From Roseospira marina (lineage in GTDB: Bacteria > Pseudomonadota > Alphaproteobacteria > Rhodospirillales > Rhodospirillaceae), in the NCBI RefSeq assembly GCF_014197855.1, contig NZ_JACIGJ010000001.1, positions 372,001-436,000 of the forward strand: DNA of 64,000 nt. The letters are read 5' to 3'. The position numbers and the translations under genes are program-made. Under the pieces are notes generated by a model. It ran no database searches. It worked only from the letters and a program-made list of their open reading frames with translations, and was not told where the DNA came from. Below, one piece after another: positions 56,078 through 64,000 of the stretch. Each line of letters opens with the position of its first letter. Within the stretch, counting starts at the first letter, position 1.

Positions 56078-57466
56078 GTGGCCACACCCACCAAATTCGA
56101 ATACGACGGGCCGCCGGCCCCCACGCGGGCCCTGGTCGTGCATCCCCAGATGCGCACCACCGCCGCAGCGGCCGCGCAGACGCGTGACCCCGATGTCCGC
56201 CTTCAGGAGGCGGTCGGTCTGGCTCGCGCCATTCATCTGGACATCGTGGTGGAGGAGATCGTTCCGGTCTCCCGTCCGCGTCCAGGAACCCTGTTCGGCG
56301 GCGGGGCGGTCGATCGCCTCGGGGAAATCGTGACGGCCGAGGAGATCGGCGTCGTCATTGTCGACAACCATCTATCCCCGGTGCAGCAGCGCAACCTGGA
56401 GCGCGCGTGGTCTTGCAAGGTCATCGACCGCACCGGGTTGATCCTGGAAATCTTCGGCGAGCGTGCCCGCACCCGCGAGGGTCAGCTTCAGGTCGAACTG
56501 GCGCATCTGTCGTACCAGCGCAGCCGTCTGGTCCGAAGCTGGACCCACTTGGAACGCCAGCGCGGCGGCCTCGGCTTCGTCGGTGGTCCGGGTGAAACCC
56601 AGATCGAAATCGATCGACGCTTGATTGGGGAACGCATCGCGCATCTGCGCAAGCAACTGGATGAAGTCGCCCGCACGCGCGACCTACACCGGGCGGCGCG
56701 GCGGCGGGTGCCGTATCCCATCGTCGCGCTGGTCGGCTACACGAACGCGGGCAAGTCCACGCTGTTCAATAAGGCAACCCGCGCGGACGTGCTGTCGAAA
56801 GACATGCTGTTCGCCACCCTCGACCCCACCATGCGCGGCCTGACGCTGCCCTCGGGGCGGACGGTCATCCTGTCCGACACCGTGGGCTTCGTTTCAGACC
56901 TGCCCCATGAGCTGGTTGCGGCTTTCCGCGCCACTCTGGAGGAGGTCCTGGAGGCTGATGTCATCGTGCATGTGCGGGACATGGCCTCGCCAGACTGCGA
57001 ACCGCAGAAAGGCGATGTCGAGGCCGTTCTGCGGGACCTCGGGGTTGGCGATAAGGTCGACGCCGGCTTGATCGAGGCGTTCAACAAGATCGATCGCCTG
57101 AACGACGAGGAACGCGCGGCGCTGCAGGCGGCGATCCGAACGCCCGAGACGCAGGTCGCCGTCTCGGCGGTGACGGGGGAGGGCGTCGACGACCTGGCAC
57201 GGGCGGTGGACCGCGTGCTGTCCGCCGGCCGGATCGAGGTGGACGTGGATCTGGACCTCGCGGACGGCGCGACGCTGGCGTGGGTGTATCGCCGGGGCGA
57301 GGTTCTGGATCGGACGGACGGCGACGACGCCGTGCATGTCCGCGTGCGTCTGGATCCGCCGGATGCGGAGCGGCTGCGTCACACGTTGGGCCTGTCCGCG
57401 CCACACGACGCCGACGGACTTCCGGTGGCATCGGATGGGGCGGGGCGGGTCGCGGCCACACGGTAG
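56078..57466 (+). CDS. hflX: GTPase HflX
   Basis: A 462-residue ribosome-splitting GTPase. The N-terminal HflX domain contains LFGGGAVDRLGEI, QRNLERAWSCKVIDRTGLILEIF and RGGLGFVGGPGETQIEIDRR (the GPGE loop). The G domain holds ALVGYTNAGKSTLFN (G1), LSDTVGFVSDLPHELVAAF (G3) and NKID (G4). The start is GTG 56078, four bases after the hfq stop, with AAGGAG inside the end of hfq. It rescues stalled or heat-damaged ribosomes. Confidence 0.96.
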   Translation: MATPTKFEYDGPPAPTRALVVHPQMRTTAAAAAQTRDPDVRLQEAVGLARAIHLDIVVEEIVPVSRPRPGTLFGGGAVDRLGEIVTAEEIGVVIVDNHLSPVQQRNLERAWSCKVIDRTGLILEIFGERARTREGQLQVELAHLSYQRSRLVRSWTHLERQRGGLGFVGGPGETQIEIDRRLIGERIAHLRKQLDEVARTRDLHRAARRRVPYPIVALVGYTNAGKSTLFNKATRADVLSKDMLFATLDPTMRGLTLPSGRTVILSDTVGFVSDLPHELVAAFRATLEEVLEADVIVHVRDMASPDCEPQKGDVEAVLRDLGVGDKVDAGLIEAFNKIDRLNDEERAALQAAIRTPETQVAVSAVTGEGVDDLARAVDRVLSAGRIEVDVDLDLADGATLAWVYRRGEVLDRTDGDDAVHVRVRLDPPDAERLRHTLGLSAPHDADGLPVASDGAGRVAATR

Positions 57467-57492
57467 AAGGCGGCCCCTTGCCGGAGGGCGTT

Positions 57493-57506
57493 GTCTACTA
57501 GTAGAC
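57493..57506. promoter_or_regulatory. Perfect 14-bp palindrome, candidate operator
   Basis: GTCTACTAGTAGAC is fully self-complementary and lies 34 bases before the start of the 89-residue gene at 57541, in a 74-base spacer after hflX. Its form (GTCTAC-TA-GTAGAC) is like operators of TetR- or RHH-type dimers. It may be the operator of the downstream gene; no regulator is known. Confidence 0.45.
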
Positions 57507-57540
57507 TTGCGGTTCACCGTCCCGGCCGCCGGTATGGATC

Positions 57541-57810
57541 ATGGCCACACGCACGTCGCAGCGCCGATGGCGCAGCAAGAACCATCTGGTCAAGCGCCAG
57601 CTCAATGTCATGGCGCGGGATCTGGTTCATGAGTACCTGGACGAGATCGCCTCGGCCCATGAACTGCGGGGCAAGGGGGAGGCGGTCGCGTTCGCGGCGT
57701 TCGCGGTTCGGTTGCTCATGCAGCACGCCGAGCATGACCCGGCGGCGGCGCAACGCCTGACCGATCTGCGCGAGAGTTACCATCGGGATCGGGAATTGTA
57801 TCAGGGGTGA
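57541..57810 (+). CDS. Small conserved hypothetical protein
   Basis: An 89-residue, strongly helical, basic protein: SKNHLVKRQLNVMARDLVHEYLDEIASAHELRGKGEAVAFAAFAVRLLMQHAEHDPAAAQRL. No known domain is recognised, but the even charge pattern and normal codon use suggest a real gene. A perfect palindrome lies just upstream. The KRQLN ... YLDEI pattern could be a ribbon-helix-helix or helix-bundle regulator, which would fit autoregulation; this is a guess. It stands between hflX and an inositol-monophosphatase-family gene. Confidence 0.6.
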   Translation: MATRTSQRRWRSKNHLVKRQLNVMARDLVHEYLDEIASAHELRGKGEAVAFAAFAVRLLMQHAEHDPAAAQRLTDLRESYHRDRELYQG

Positions 57811-57853
57811 GGGGCCGCGGTCGCTCGCCTCGTCTTTACCGAAACGGATCGTC

Positions 57854-58663
57854 ATGCCCCGCGCCCTTCCCATCGAAGCCGTCTCCAGCCTTCTGCGCGA
57901 TGTCGCGGCGGCGGAGGTCCTGCCCCGCTTCCGCAACCTGTCCGACACCGAGATCCATGCCAAGACCTCGGCCCAGGACGTCGTGACGCTGGCGGACCTC
58001 GAAGCCGAAAAGGCGCTGTCGGCGCGTTTGCCGGATCTTCTGCCCGCGTCCACCGTCGTGGGGGAGGAGGCCGCCTACGCGGATGCGACGATTCTGGAGC
58101 GCCTGTCGGGCGACGGACCGGTCTGGGTCATTGATCCGGTCGATGGGACGGGCAATTTCAGCAAAGGCATCGCCGCGTTCGGGATGATCGTCGCCTTGGT
58201 GGACAAGGGCGAGACCGTCGCGGGTTGGATCCTGGATCCGATCGGGGACCGGCTGGCGATCGCGGAGCGCGGCGCCGGCGCGACCGTCAACGGAACGCCG
58301 GTTCGCATCGACACCGCCGCGACGCGCATGAACACGTTGAAGGGCTGCGCCTTCGGCCCGCGCGGCAAGGCGCTGCGCGGGCGGGTCGGCCGCTTGATCC
58401 ATATCGGCAGCGCGGCGCAGGTGTACCTGGACCTTGCCGAGGGGCGACTTCAGTTCGCCGCATACTCCCGTCTCATGCCCTGGGATCACGCCGCCGGTAC
58501 GCTGCTGTTCGCCGAGGCCGGCGGGCACCTTGGGCTGCTCGACGGCCAAGCGTACGCGCCCACCGTGCACCAGGGGGATCTACTGCTGGCGCCGAACGCT
58601 GCCGTATGGGCCGATATGGCCGACCTGCTCCGGGGTTCGGGGATGGTCGGGGCCTTGCGGTAA
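57854..58663 (+). CDS. Inositol-monophosphatase-family phosphatase
   Basis: A 269-residue Mg-dependent phosphatase. VTLADLEAEKALSARL and VVGEEAA give the first metal ligands, WVIDPVDGTGNFSKGIAAFG is motif A (DPVDGTxNF), and SRLMPWDHAAGTLLFAEAGG is motif B (WDxAAG). In bacteria the family includes SuhB, CysQ and histidinol phosphatase; the sequence does not settle which. NFSKG in place of the more common NFxHG is a minor difference. It lies ten bases upstream of the next gene on the same strand. Confidence 0.85.
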   Translation: MPRALPIEAVSSLLRDVAAAEVLPRFRNLSDTEIHAKTSAQDVVTLADLEAEKALSARLPDLLPASTVVGEEAAYADATILERLSGDGPVWVIDPVDGTGNFSKGIAAFGMIVALVDKGETVAGWILDPIGDRLAIAERGAGATVNGTPVRIDTAATRMNTLKGCAFGPRGKALRGRVGRLIHIGSAAQVYLDLAEGRLQFAAYSRLMPWDHAAGTLLFAEAGGHLGLLDGQAYAPTVHQGDLLLAPNAAVWADMADLLRGSGMVGALR

Positions 58664-58673
58664 GGGGGCGACG

Positions 58674-59039
58674 ATGCTCGGTCTCTTCGGCCTGTTCGGG
58701 CGGGCGCGTGAAATCCAGACCCTGGACGCTGCTGTGCGTGAGGAGGGCCTTCATCCCCGCCTGGTGCCGGATGCCGTGAAGATGACAGTGGTCCGGCTGG
58801 TTAAGGGCGAGGGGCTGGACGATGTCATACCGGCGGCCCCCCTGCTGGCGTATGCGATGCTTGGGCCGGAAGACCATGCGGCGGCCGTGGGCGAAGCTCG
58901 GTCGGCGGAGGCACGGGCCCGCCTCGAGAAGGCCATCGCGGCGGAAACCAGCCTTGATGCGCGTCTCGTCCTGCTGTGTCTGGAGGCGGGCGTCCTTCAC
59001 CCGGATGTCGTCGCCGACTATGACCTGGAACGGGCCTGA
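58674..59039 (+). CDS. Hypothetical protein
   Basis: A 121-residue acidic helical protein: FGRAREIQTLDAAVREEGLHPRLVPDAVKMTVVRLVKGEGLDD, then AAPLLAYAMLGPEDHAAA and a helix rich in Ala/Glu. No known family is recognised. ATG 58674 is ten bases after the phosphatase stop with GGGGGCG before it, so the pair is probably one transcript. Codon use is like that of the neighbours. Confidence 0.6.
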   Translation: MLGLFGLFGRAREIQTLDAAVREEGLHPRLVPDAVKMTVVRLVKGEGLDDVIPAAPLLAYAMLGPEDHAAAVGEARSAEARARLEKAIAAETSLDARLVLLCLEAGVLHPDVVADYDLERA

Positions 59040-59062
59040 TCCCCGATTCAGCACAGACGGTC

Positions 59063-59743
59063 TCAGAACAGGCGGCGCATGGCCGATCGTGCCGAAGCGG
59101 ACGCGGGCGCCGACGGGCGCGACGACACGCGCGGCGTTGGCGCTGCGGGCGTCGCAGCGGACGCATCGGCAACCCGGATATCCGGCCGCGACCGGTCCGG
59201 ATAGATGAAGCCCAACGCCGGATACACCCGCCCATACCCGCCAACGGCCGGATGCTTGAACCGGACCTCGCTCCAGTCATTGGCCTCAGAGACGTCCTTC
59301 ACCGGCATATTCGTGTAGACGCGCCCGCGCGTCGCCGAATTCCAGCCCCAGTTTGCGTGGCTGACACGGATCTCGCGCGGTCCCTCGATCCCAGTTACGA
59401 CGGCGACATGGCCGTCGCTCAAACGGCGATCCGGTTTCAGGGCCAGAACGGCGTAGGGCGCCGGCTGGCGGCCACGCTCATACCGGCCGGCCGCCTGGGG
59501 CCACCAGGTGTCGGCATCGCCCCAGATCTGAACCCCGGAAATCTCACGCGCATAGGGTACGCACCACACGAAGCTCTCGGTTCCAGAGTAGGCCGCGACG
59601 GGATACTGACCCTCGCCCACATCCGCCGGACCACTGCTGCATGCGGCCAGAAGCAGCAGCGCGGCGCCAACGCAGGCCGGGCGCGCGGCAGGGGAGGGGA
59701 GGGGGCGCCGTGTGCGCGCCCGGGACGTCCGTTTTGTCAGCAT
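59063..59743 (-). CDS. CHAP-domain lipoprotein (putative peptidoglycan amidase)
   Basis: A 226-residue protein with a lipobox (ALLLLAACS, C35) and a CHAP cysteine-peptidase domain: nucleophile C61 in ESFVWCVPYAREISGV, then GDADTWWPQAAGRY, DGHVAVVTGI and the His block IRVSHANWGWN. The domain usually cleaves peptidoglycan stems or trypanothione-like amides; here it would act in the periplasm from a lipid anchor. The last 45 residues are Ala/Pro/Ser-rich. ATG 59743 follows AGGATC; an upstream ATG at 59758 lacks a site. Confidence 0.8.
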   Translation of the reverse strand: MLTKRTSRARTRRPLPSPAARPACVGAALLLLAACSSGPADVGEGQYPVAAYSGTESFVWCVPYAREISGVQIWGDADTWWPQAAGRYERGRQPAPYAVLALKPDRRLSDGHVAVVTGIEGPREIRVSHANWGWNSATRGRVYTNMPVKDVSEANDWSEVRFKHPAVGGYGRVYPALGFIYPDRSRPDIRVADASAATPAAPTPRVSSRPSAPASASARSAMRRLF

Positions 59744-59781
59744 GATCCTGCCATTCAACGGTATGGCTGATACAGTGCTAA

Positions 59782-59810
59782 AAAATATCCATATAACACA
59801 TTGAAGTCAA
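59782..59810 (-). promoter_or_regulatory. Promoter of the CHAP lipoprotein gene
   Basis: Minus strand TTGACT (59810-59805), 17 bases, TATTTT (59787-59782), 39 bases before the ATG, in an AT-rich pocket. Confidence 0.55.
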
Positions 59811-60439
59811 ATAATATTCTTGTTTTAGCCAGAAACTTGCCGCAAGGGCGACAGGGGGGGTGACCTGTCGAGGGCATGACGGTGCCATGCTTCGGGATGT
59901 GAGATGTCCGGGTGAGAGGGGCATGGACGGGGACACCGAAGCCCAGTCACCGCCGACGGTCACGCCGGTGGCCGCGGCCCGCGACGACGCGGGCCACCGT
60001 GAGCGGTGTGTGCACGGGGGTGCTCGTCATCACCCTGGTTTTTAATCGGGGTCATCTTCGCCAGCGCCCCCCGGACGCCGAGTTCGGAGTCGTCCGTGGG
60101 GAGGGCGCCGCGCCGGCCGTGGCGGAGTGAAAGGTGCGGGACCGCTGGCGGGGCCTGATGCACCTCTGGCGCGATCGAAATAGGGGACCGTGCGCTCGGC
60201 ACACAATGACGCGACTACACCCATTGCGCGGCATGGCTTATATTTCTCTTGCAGAACGGGCCGCGAGCCGGTTAGCCAAAGGACTCGTGCGCGCTTCATG
60301 ATCGAGGCCGGTGTGGTTGTTCCGGCGTGGGCACGGTCGCCTGGGCTGCTGCATCTGGGCGTCGGGCTGGGCAACGAGATCACAGTTGTCGGCGGCACGG
60401 TGGCGACTGTGGCCCCCGCTGCCGAGGGGAGATGATCGG
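59811..60439. other. No convincing gene
   Basis: About 630 bases. Several short plus-strand frames exist (for example 59860-60045 and 59912-60130, the latter with a hydrophobic GVCTGVLVITLVF patch), but none continues in one frame with family-like sequence. The stretch may hold a decayed small membrane protein gene. GC content recovers to the genome norm after about 59840. Confidence 0.4.
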
Positions 60440-60883
60440 ATGGGCCTTCAAGCTGGTGCGTGGACATTCCAAGTGGGCAGCCCGCCTCTGGATGCCGTGA
60501 TGGCTGCGCTTCGCGAGCAGACGGGGCTCGACCTGACGCCAACCTACGACGAGGACGGTGCGCTGAGCTCTGTGGAGGCCCCGCAAGTGCGGTCCATGCT
60601 TCTCCACTGGGCCCGGAGCGACCACCGCATCGCCGTCAGCACGCCGATTCCGCTGAATCCCTATCTATGGAGCCACCTGGACACGGCCATGATGAGTCTC
60701 GGTGGCGTGTTCGATAGGTCGGACGACATCGTTTCAGCCCCGGAGCCGCTGCGCCCGGCCTTCGACCGTCCGTGGTCGGCGCTGACATGGCGCCAGCGCG
60801 CGCTTCTCGGGCGGCCGTTTCTTCGCGAGATCGGCCCGCTCCGAGAGGGGATTGTTCAGCGACGCGGGGGCCCTCGCTCCTAA
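60440..60883 (+). CDS. Hypothetical protein
   Basis: A 147-residue protein from ATG 60440, with GAGGGGAG upstream. WTFQVGSPPLDAVMAALREQTGLDLTPTYDEDGALSSVEAPQVRSMLLHWARSD looks like a compact alpha/beta domain, and PLNPYLWSHLDTAMMSLGGVFDR follows; the C-terminus is basic (WRQRALLGRPFLREIGPL). No family is recognised. Codon use is normal, so it is probably real. It converges with the crotonase gene. Confidence 0.5.
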   Translation: MGLQAGAWTFQVGSPPLDAVMAALREQTGLDLTPTYDEDGALSSVEAPQVRSMLLHWARSDHRIAVSTPIPLNPYLWSHLDTAMMSLGGVFDRSDDIVSAPEPLRPAFDRPWSALTWRQRALLGRPFLREIGPLREGIVQRRGGPRS

Positions 60884-60907
60884 TCTGCATAACCAAGCCG
60901 ACGGGGC

Positions 60908-61723
60908 TTATTCCCCCGCCCAATGGGGTTCGCGTTTCTCCAGGAAGGCGTCGATGCCCTCTTCGGCGTCGTGAGCCAGCATGTTTGTTGTCATGACGTC
61001 ACTGGCGTAGGCATAGGCGTCGGCCAGGGGCATGTCGAGCTGACGGTGGAACGCCTCCTTGCCTATGGCCAGGGTCAGCGGCGACTTGGACGCGATGCCG
61101 GTTGCGAGTTCGGTAACCGCCGCATCCAGCGCGGCCGCATCCGGCACGACGGCGTTCACCAAGCCGGCGGCCTTGGCCTCCACCGCTGTGATCGGCCGGC
61201 CGGTCAGCAGCATCTCCATGGCGGTTTTTCGGCCGACGTTCCGCGACAGCGCCACCATGGGCGTGGAGCAGAACAGGCCGATGTTGACGCCCGGGGTCGC
61301 GAAGCGGGCGTGTTCCGTCGCCACGGCGAGGTCACAGGTTGCGACAAGCTGGCAGCCGGCCGCCGTCGCCATCCCCTGCACCTTGGCGATCACCGGCTTC
61401 GGCAGGCGCACGATGGACAGCATGAGGTTCGAGCACTGCTGGAACAGCGCCTCGTAGAAGGCGCGGCCTGGGTTCGCCCGGACTTCCTTCAGATCGTGAC
61501 CGGCGCAGAACGCGGGGCCGTTCGCCGCGAGGACCACGACCTTGACTGTGTCATCGACGGCGATGGCGGCAAAGGCGTCCTGCAACGCTGTCATCAGATC
61601 AACCGACAGCGCGTTACGCGCGGCCGGGCGGTTGAGGATGAGCGTCGCGATGCCGTCGGCATCGTCGCGCAGCAAAAGCGGTTCCATGGTGCCGGTGTCC
61701 TCCGGTGCAGGGGCAGTGGTCAT
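60908..61723 (-). CDS. ECHDC3-like enoyl-CoA hydratase/isomerase-family protein
   Basis: A 271-residue crotonase-fold protein. LNRPAARNALSVDLMTALQDAF and FCAGHDLKEVRAN form the CoA and oxyanion sites, ATAAGCQLVATCDLAVATEHARFA continues, and TPGVNIGLFCSTPMVALSRNVGRK is the ECHDC3 signature. The catalytic glutamates of true hydratases are not present at the usual positions (PGVN replaces the PE form), so hydration activity is doubtful; the real reaction is unknown. ATG 61723 follows GAGAGGACCGCC. Confidence 0.85.
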   Translation of the reverse strand: MTTAPAPEDTGTMEPLLLRDDADGIATLILNRPAARNALSVDLMTALQDAFAAIAVDDTVKVVVLAANGPAFCAGHDLKEVRANPGRAFYEALFQQCSNLMLSIVRLPKPVIAKVQGMATAAGCQLVATCDLAVATEHARFATPGVNIGLFCSTPMVALSRNVGRKTAMEMLLTGRPITAVEAKAAGLVNAVVPDAAALDAAVTELATGIASKSPLTLAIGKEAFHRQLDMPLADAYAYASDVMTTNMLAHDAEEGIDAFLEKREPHWAGE

Positions 61724-62154
61724 GGCGGTCCTCTCGCGGTGAACCGGTGGTGGGAAGGGCCCGGAGTCGCGACGAGCGCGCGCTCCGGACATCGTGCACG
61801 GCGACCTGGATAACACAACGCGTTCGGCGGCAAACCTCGATCGACGGGGTGTGAAACTCACACACCACGTCGACACATTCCCGCTGCCCGCCAAACACCG
61901 TGCTGTCGGCATTCAGGAGCCGGACATCCGCCGTCAGCCCCATGCTATAGACCCCGTCCGCCCACGTGTAGGGCAGGCCGGAGGGTTCGATACAGAGATG
62001 GGGGAGGGGCGACCATATGGGAGGCATCCGGCCCGCGGCGATAGCGCCTGAACGCGGTCGCTGCCTCGCGCGCGTACGCGTGTTCCATACGGTGCCGTCT
62101 GGATGTAGACTGGCTCCCTTCGTCCCACAGATGCGAATGGAACGATACCCAGCC
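61724..62154. other. Gene-free divergent region
   Basis: About 430 bases between the divergent crotonase and thioesterase genes. Short frames on both strands look random. A 15-base inverted repeat GTGTGA-AAC-TCACAC lies at 61849-61863, about 126 bases upstream of the crotonase start, and may be an operator. No strong promoter boxes were found. Confidence 0.45.
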
Positions 62155-62643
62155 ATGTCGCGTATTTCACTGCCCGAGTTCACGGCCATTCTGGACCGGG
62201 AGCTGCCGATTACACGCCTGTTGGGGATCCGGACCGAGGCCATCGAGCAGGGCTACGGGCGGCTGCGCATGGCGTTTAATCCCGACCTCGTCCGGCCCGG
62301 CGGCACCGTGGCGGGGCCGGCCATGATGGCCTTGGCCGACATCGCCATGTACGCGGTGGTGCTCAGCCTCCTTGGGCCGGTGGAACTGGCGGTGACGACC
62401 AACCTGTCGATCAACTTCCTCCGCAAGCCGGAGCCAGGGGACATCGTGGCGGAAGCCCGGTCGCTGAAGGGCGGCAAGCGGTTGATCGTGGTCGAGGTTG
62501 AACTGTATGCCGAGGACCCGGACAGCGCGGACGGGCGCGCCCTGGTCGCGCACACGGTCGGAACCTATTCGGCCCCGCCGTTGCCGGATCCGGAAGCCGT
62601 GGGGGAGGCCATCCAAGCCGGGGACTGGTCTAAGGTACCCTGA
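62155..62643 (+). CDS. PaaI-family hotdog thioesterase
   Basis: A 162-residue hotdog-fold acyl-CoA thioesterase. ITRLLGIRTEAIEQGYGRLRMAFNPDLVRPGGTVAGPAMMALADIAMYAVVLS is the fold core and TTNLSINFLRKPEPGDIVAEARSLKGGKRLIVVEVELYAED completes it. The residues after PGGTV replace the usual GG(A/S) of PaaI, so the exact subfamily is unclear. ATG 62155 (MSRISLPEF) is chosen; ATG 62131 is possible. Divergent from the crotonase, it may take part in the same acyl-CoA metabolism. Confidence 0.8.
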   Translation: MSRISLPEFTAILDRELPITRLLGIRTEAIEQGYGRLRMAFNPDLVRPGGTVAGPAMMALADIAMYAVVLSLLGPVELAVTTNLSINFLRKPEPGDIVAEARSLKGGKRLIVVEVELYAEDPDSADGRALVAHTVGTYSAPPLPDPEAVGEAIQAGDWSKVP

Positions 62644-62685
62644 TACCATAGCTCTAGCTTTCTGATTTGGCCGTTCTTTTTCGCG

Positions 62686-62714
62686 TTGACATGGTCCGTT
62701 TCGATGGCATAGTG
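62686..62714 (+). promoter_or_regulatory. Promoter of rplM-rpsI
   Basis: TTGACA (62686-62691), then 16 bases to CATAGT (62708-62713) or 17 bases to ATAGTG (62709-62714), about 115 bases before rplM. Strong -35 box, as expected for a ribosomal protein operon. Confidence 0.65.
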
Positions 62715-62829
62715 CGCGCCTCGATCCGGGCGGCCGTGTCAGCGCCCCGGGCCCGTGCGCCCGCCCGATCCCCGCCATTCCCGCCGTGCCGTTCCACGCG
62801 CCGGCGCTCGTACGCGGACGGAGAGCCGA

Positions 62830-63294
62830 ATGAAAACCTATTCCGCCAAGCCCAGCGAGGTGGAGCGCAAGTGGTACCTGATCGACGCCGATGGCGTCGT
62901 TCTGGGCCGGCTTGCCGCCACCGTCGCGAACATCCTGCGCGGCAAGCACAAGACCATGTTCACGCCGCACATCGATACCGGCGACCACGTCGTGATCATC
63001 AACGCTGACAAGGTGCGCCTGACCGGTCGCAAGGTCACGCAGAAGCGCTTCTACTGGCACACCGGCTATCCGGGTGGCATCAAGAGCAAAACCATGGAGC
63101 AGATCCTGGGTGGGAACCACCCCCAGCGCGTGGTCGAAAAGGCCATCGAGCGCATGGTGCCCAAGGGTCCGCTCGGCCGGTCCCAGCTCAAGAAGCTGCG
63201 CGTCTATGCCGGCGACGAGCATCCGCACGCCGCCCAGCAGCCGGAGGTCCTCGACCTGGCCGCGCGCAATCCCAAGAACAAGAGGAGTGTCTAA
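62830..63294 (+). CDS. rplM: 50S ribosomal protein L13
   Basis: A 154-residue ribosomal protein with the family start [43 protein letters not shown] and [18 protein letters not shown]. It ends with [22 protein letters not shown]13 binds 23S rRNA early in assembly and in E. coli also represses its own mRNA. ATG 62830 is the family start; the open frame upstream is unrelated. It lies two bases before rpsI. Confidence 0.98.
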   Translation: MKTYSAKPSEVERKWYLIDADGVVLGRLAATVANILRGKHKTMFTPHIDTGDHVVIINADKVRLTGRKVTQKRFYWHTGYPGGIKSKTMEQILGGNHPQRVVEKAIERMVPKGPLGRSQLKKLRVYAGDEHPHAAQQPEVLDLAARNPKNKRSV

Positions 63295-63296
63295 GC

Positions 63297-63812
63297 ATGG
63301 CCGACGAGCGTACGGGCCTGGAAGGCCTGAAGGACGCGATGCGCGCCCAGCCGGCCGCTGCCGCCGCCTCGGCCGGTGAGCCGACCCCCGTCGCCGGTGA
63401 CGCCCCGCAGCCGATCCGGGATTCCTTTGGCCGTGCCTATGCGACGGGTCGCCGCAAGAACGCCGTCGCCCGGGTGTGGGTGAAGGCCGGCAGCGGCCGC
63501 ATAACCGTCAACGGCCGCGACGTGACGACCTACTTCCCGCGCCCGGTGCTGCGGATGGTCATCAACCAGCCCTTCGTCGTCACCCAGACGATGGGCCAGT
63601 TCGATGTCATCTGCACCGTCAAGGGTGGTGGCCTCTCCGGGCAGGCCGGTGCTGTGCGCCACGGCCTCAGCCACGCAATGGGGCGCTGGGACCCGAGCTT
63701 GCGGCCGCCGCTGAAGGCACAGGGCTTCCTGACCCGCGACTCCCGCGTCGTGGAGCGTAAGAAGTACGGTAAGGCCAAGGCGCGTCGGAGCTTCCAGTTC
63801 TCCAAGCGCTGA
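63297..63812 (+). CDS. rpsI: 30S ribosomal protein S9
   Basis: A 171-residue protein. The conserved core starts near residue 45 ([24 protein letters not shown]) and runs to the C-terminal tail [15 protein letters not shown] that reaches the P-site tRNA. About 40 Ala/Pro-rich residues ([18 protein letters not shown]) precede the core, a common alphaproteobacterial extension. It follows rplM and is the last gene before a strong terminator. Confidence 0.98.
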   Translation: MADERTGLEGLKDAMRAQPAAAAASAGEPTPVAGDAPQPIRDSFGRAYATGRRKNAVARVWVKAGSGRITVNGRDVTTYFPRPVLRMVINQPFVVTQTMGQFDVICTVKGGGLSGQAGAVRHGLSHAMGRWDPSLRPPLKAQGFLTRDSRVVERKKYGKAKARRSFQFSKR

Positions 63813-63863
63813 CGCTTTTGGCCCGGTGCCTGGTTGTCGGGCGTCCGAGGCCACAGAAGAATG

Positions 63864-63894
63864 GGGCCGCTCCCTTCTGGGGGCGGCCCTTTTT
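63864..63894 (+). terminator. Rho-independent terminator of rplM-rpsI
   Basis: GGGCCGC-T-CCC (63864-63874), loop TTCT, GGG-G-GCGGCCC (63879-63889), then TTTTT (63890-63894). A strong intrinsic terminator 52 bases after rpsI. Confidence 0.85.
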
Positions 63895-63992
63895 CGTGCG
63901 CCCAGGACCACCCCTGGCGTTTCATCGTTTCTTAAGCGGACAACGGCACTCTCGTGTAAGCGAAAACAGCCAATGCAAAGAGGGGCGACCGG

Positions 63993-64000
63993 ATGCGAAC
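63993..64000 (+). CDS. Possible start of the next gene (cut by the edge)
   Basis: An ATG at 63993 follows AGGGGCGACC and is the last feature before the edge; another ATG at 63973 is in a different frame. Only three codons are visible, so the gene cannot be identified. argC often follows rpsI in this group, but nothing here proves it. Confidence 0.25.

Noticed and set aside
59860-60130. Small membrane protein gene
   Set aside because: A hydrophobic patch appears only in one of two short frames, with no ribosome binding site or family pattern; a frameshift would be needed.

Overview
The window is GC-rich chromosomal DNA that reads as an alphaproteobacterium of the Rhodospirillaceae type. The best evidence is gene order: yfgM-bamB-der, ispDF, and dusB-ntrB-ntrC-ntrY-ntrX-trkA-dat-HAD-hfq-hflX all on one strand, plus alphaproteobacterial small families (DUF2794, a fused IspDF). 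A complete ectoine operon (ectABC), a trehalose gene (treY) and a four-subunit fumarate reductase (frdABCD) suggest a salt-tolerant, facultatively anaerobic organism, perhaps a marine purple non-sulfur bacterium. The genus is inference only.

Layout. 1-622: 5' part of an exported Pro/Ala/Thr-rich protein that runs off the left edge. About 1000-7114: an accessory region against the 3' end of tRNA-Met. It holds an IS3 remnant, a frameshifted phage-type gene, three small unknown genes, a non-coding stretch dense in short hairpins (3159-3358) with its own promoter and terminator, and a single-chain restriction-modification enzyme. 7115-11666: tRNA-Met, glmS, glmU, gph, tRNA-Val. 11877-21489: treY, frdABCD, an endonuclease/exonuclease/phosphatase-fold protein and a phospholipase D-VTT fusion, all on the minus strand. 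21517-24841: a lone HicB-like protein, an AT-rich regulatory stretch and ectABC. 25296-28086: a NagD-type HAD phosphatase, then an ExbB-type channel gene followed by a broken exbD and a further coding relic.

28302-32620 is a signalling set: a chemoreceptor with a PilZ-like tail, a STAS antagonist and a REC / anti-sigma-kinase / PP2C protein, which together look like a partner-switching system. 32718-37991 carries a DUF4870-like membrane protein, a Tat-exported solute-binding protein, an orphan ParA, a tightly overlapping minus-strand run (DUF2794, TfoX-like, alpha/beta hydrolase, ribbon-helix-helix), a lipoprotein and a thioredoxin-like protein. 38118-45899 is housekeeping: YfgM, BamB, Der, CutA, IspDF, a YpjD/CcsA-like protein and DusB. 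45896-57466 is the nitrogen-regulation and Hfq block. 57541-63812 holds small unknown genes, an inositol-monophosphatase-family enzyme, a CHAP lipoprotein, an ECHDC3-like crotonase, a PaaI thioesterase and rplM-rpsI.

No rRNA genes, CRISPR array, integrase or intact transposon were found. The most unusual features are the hairpin array at 3159-3358 and the receptor/STAS/kinase-phosphatase trio at 28302-32620.
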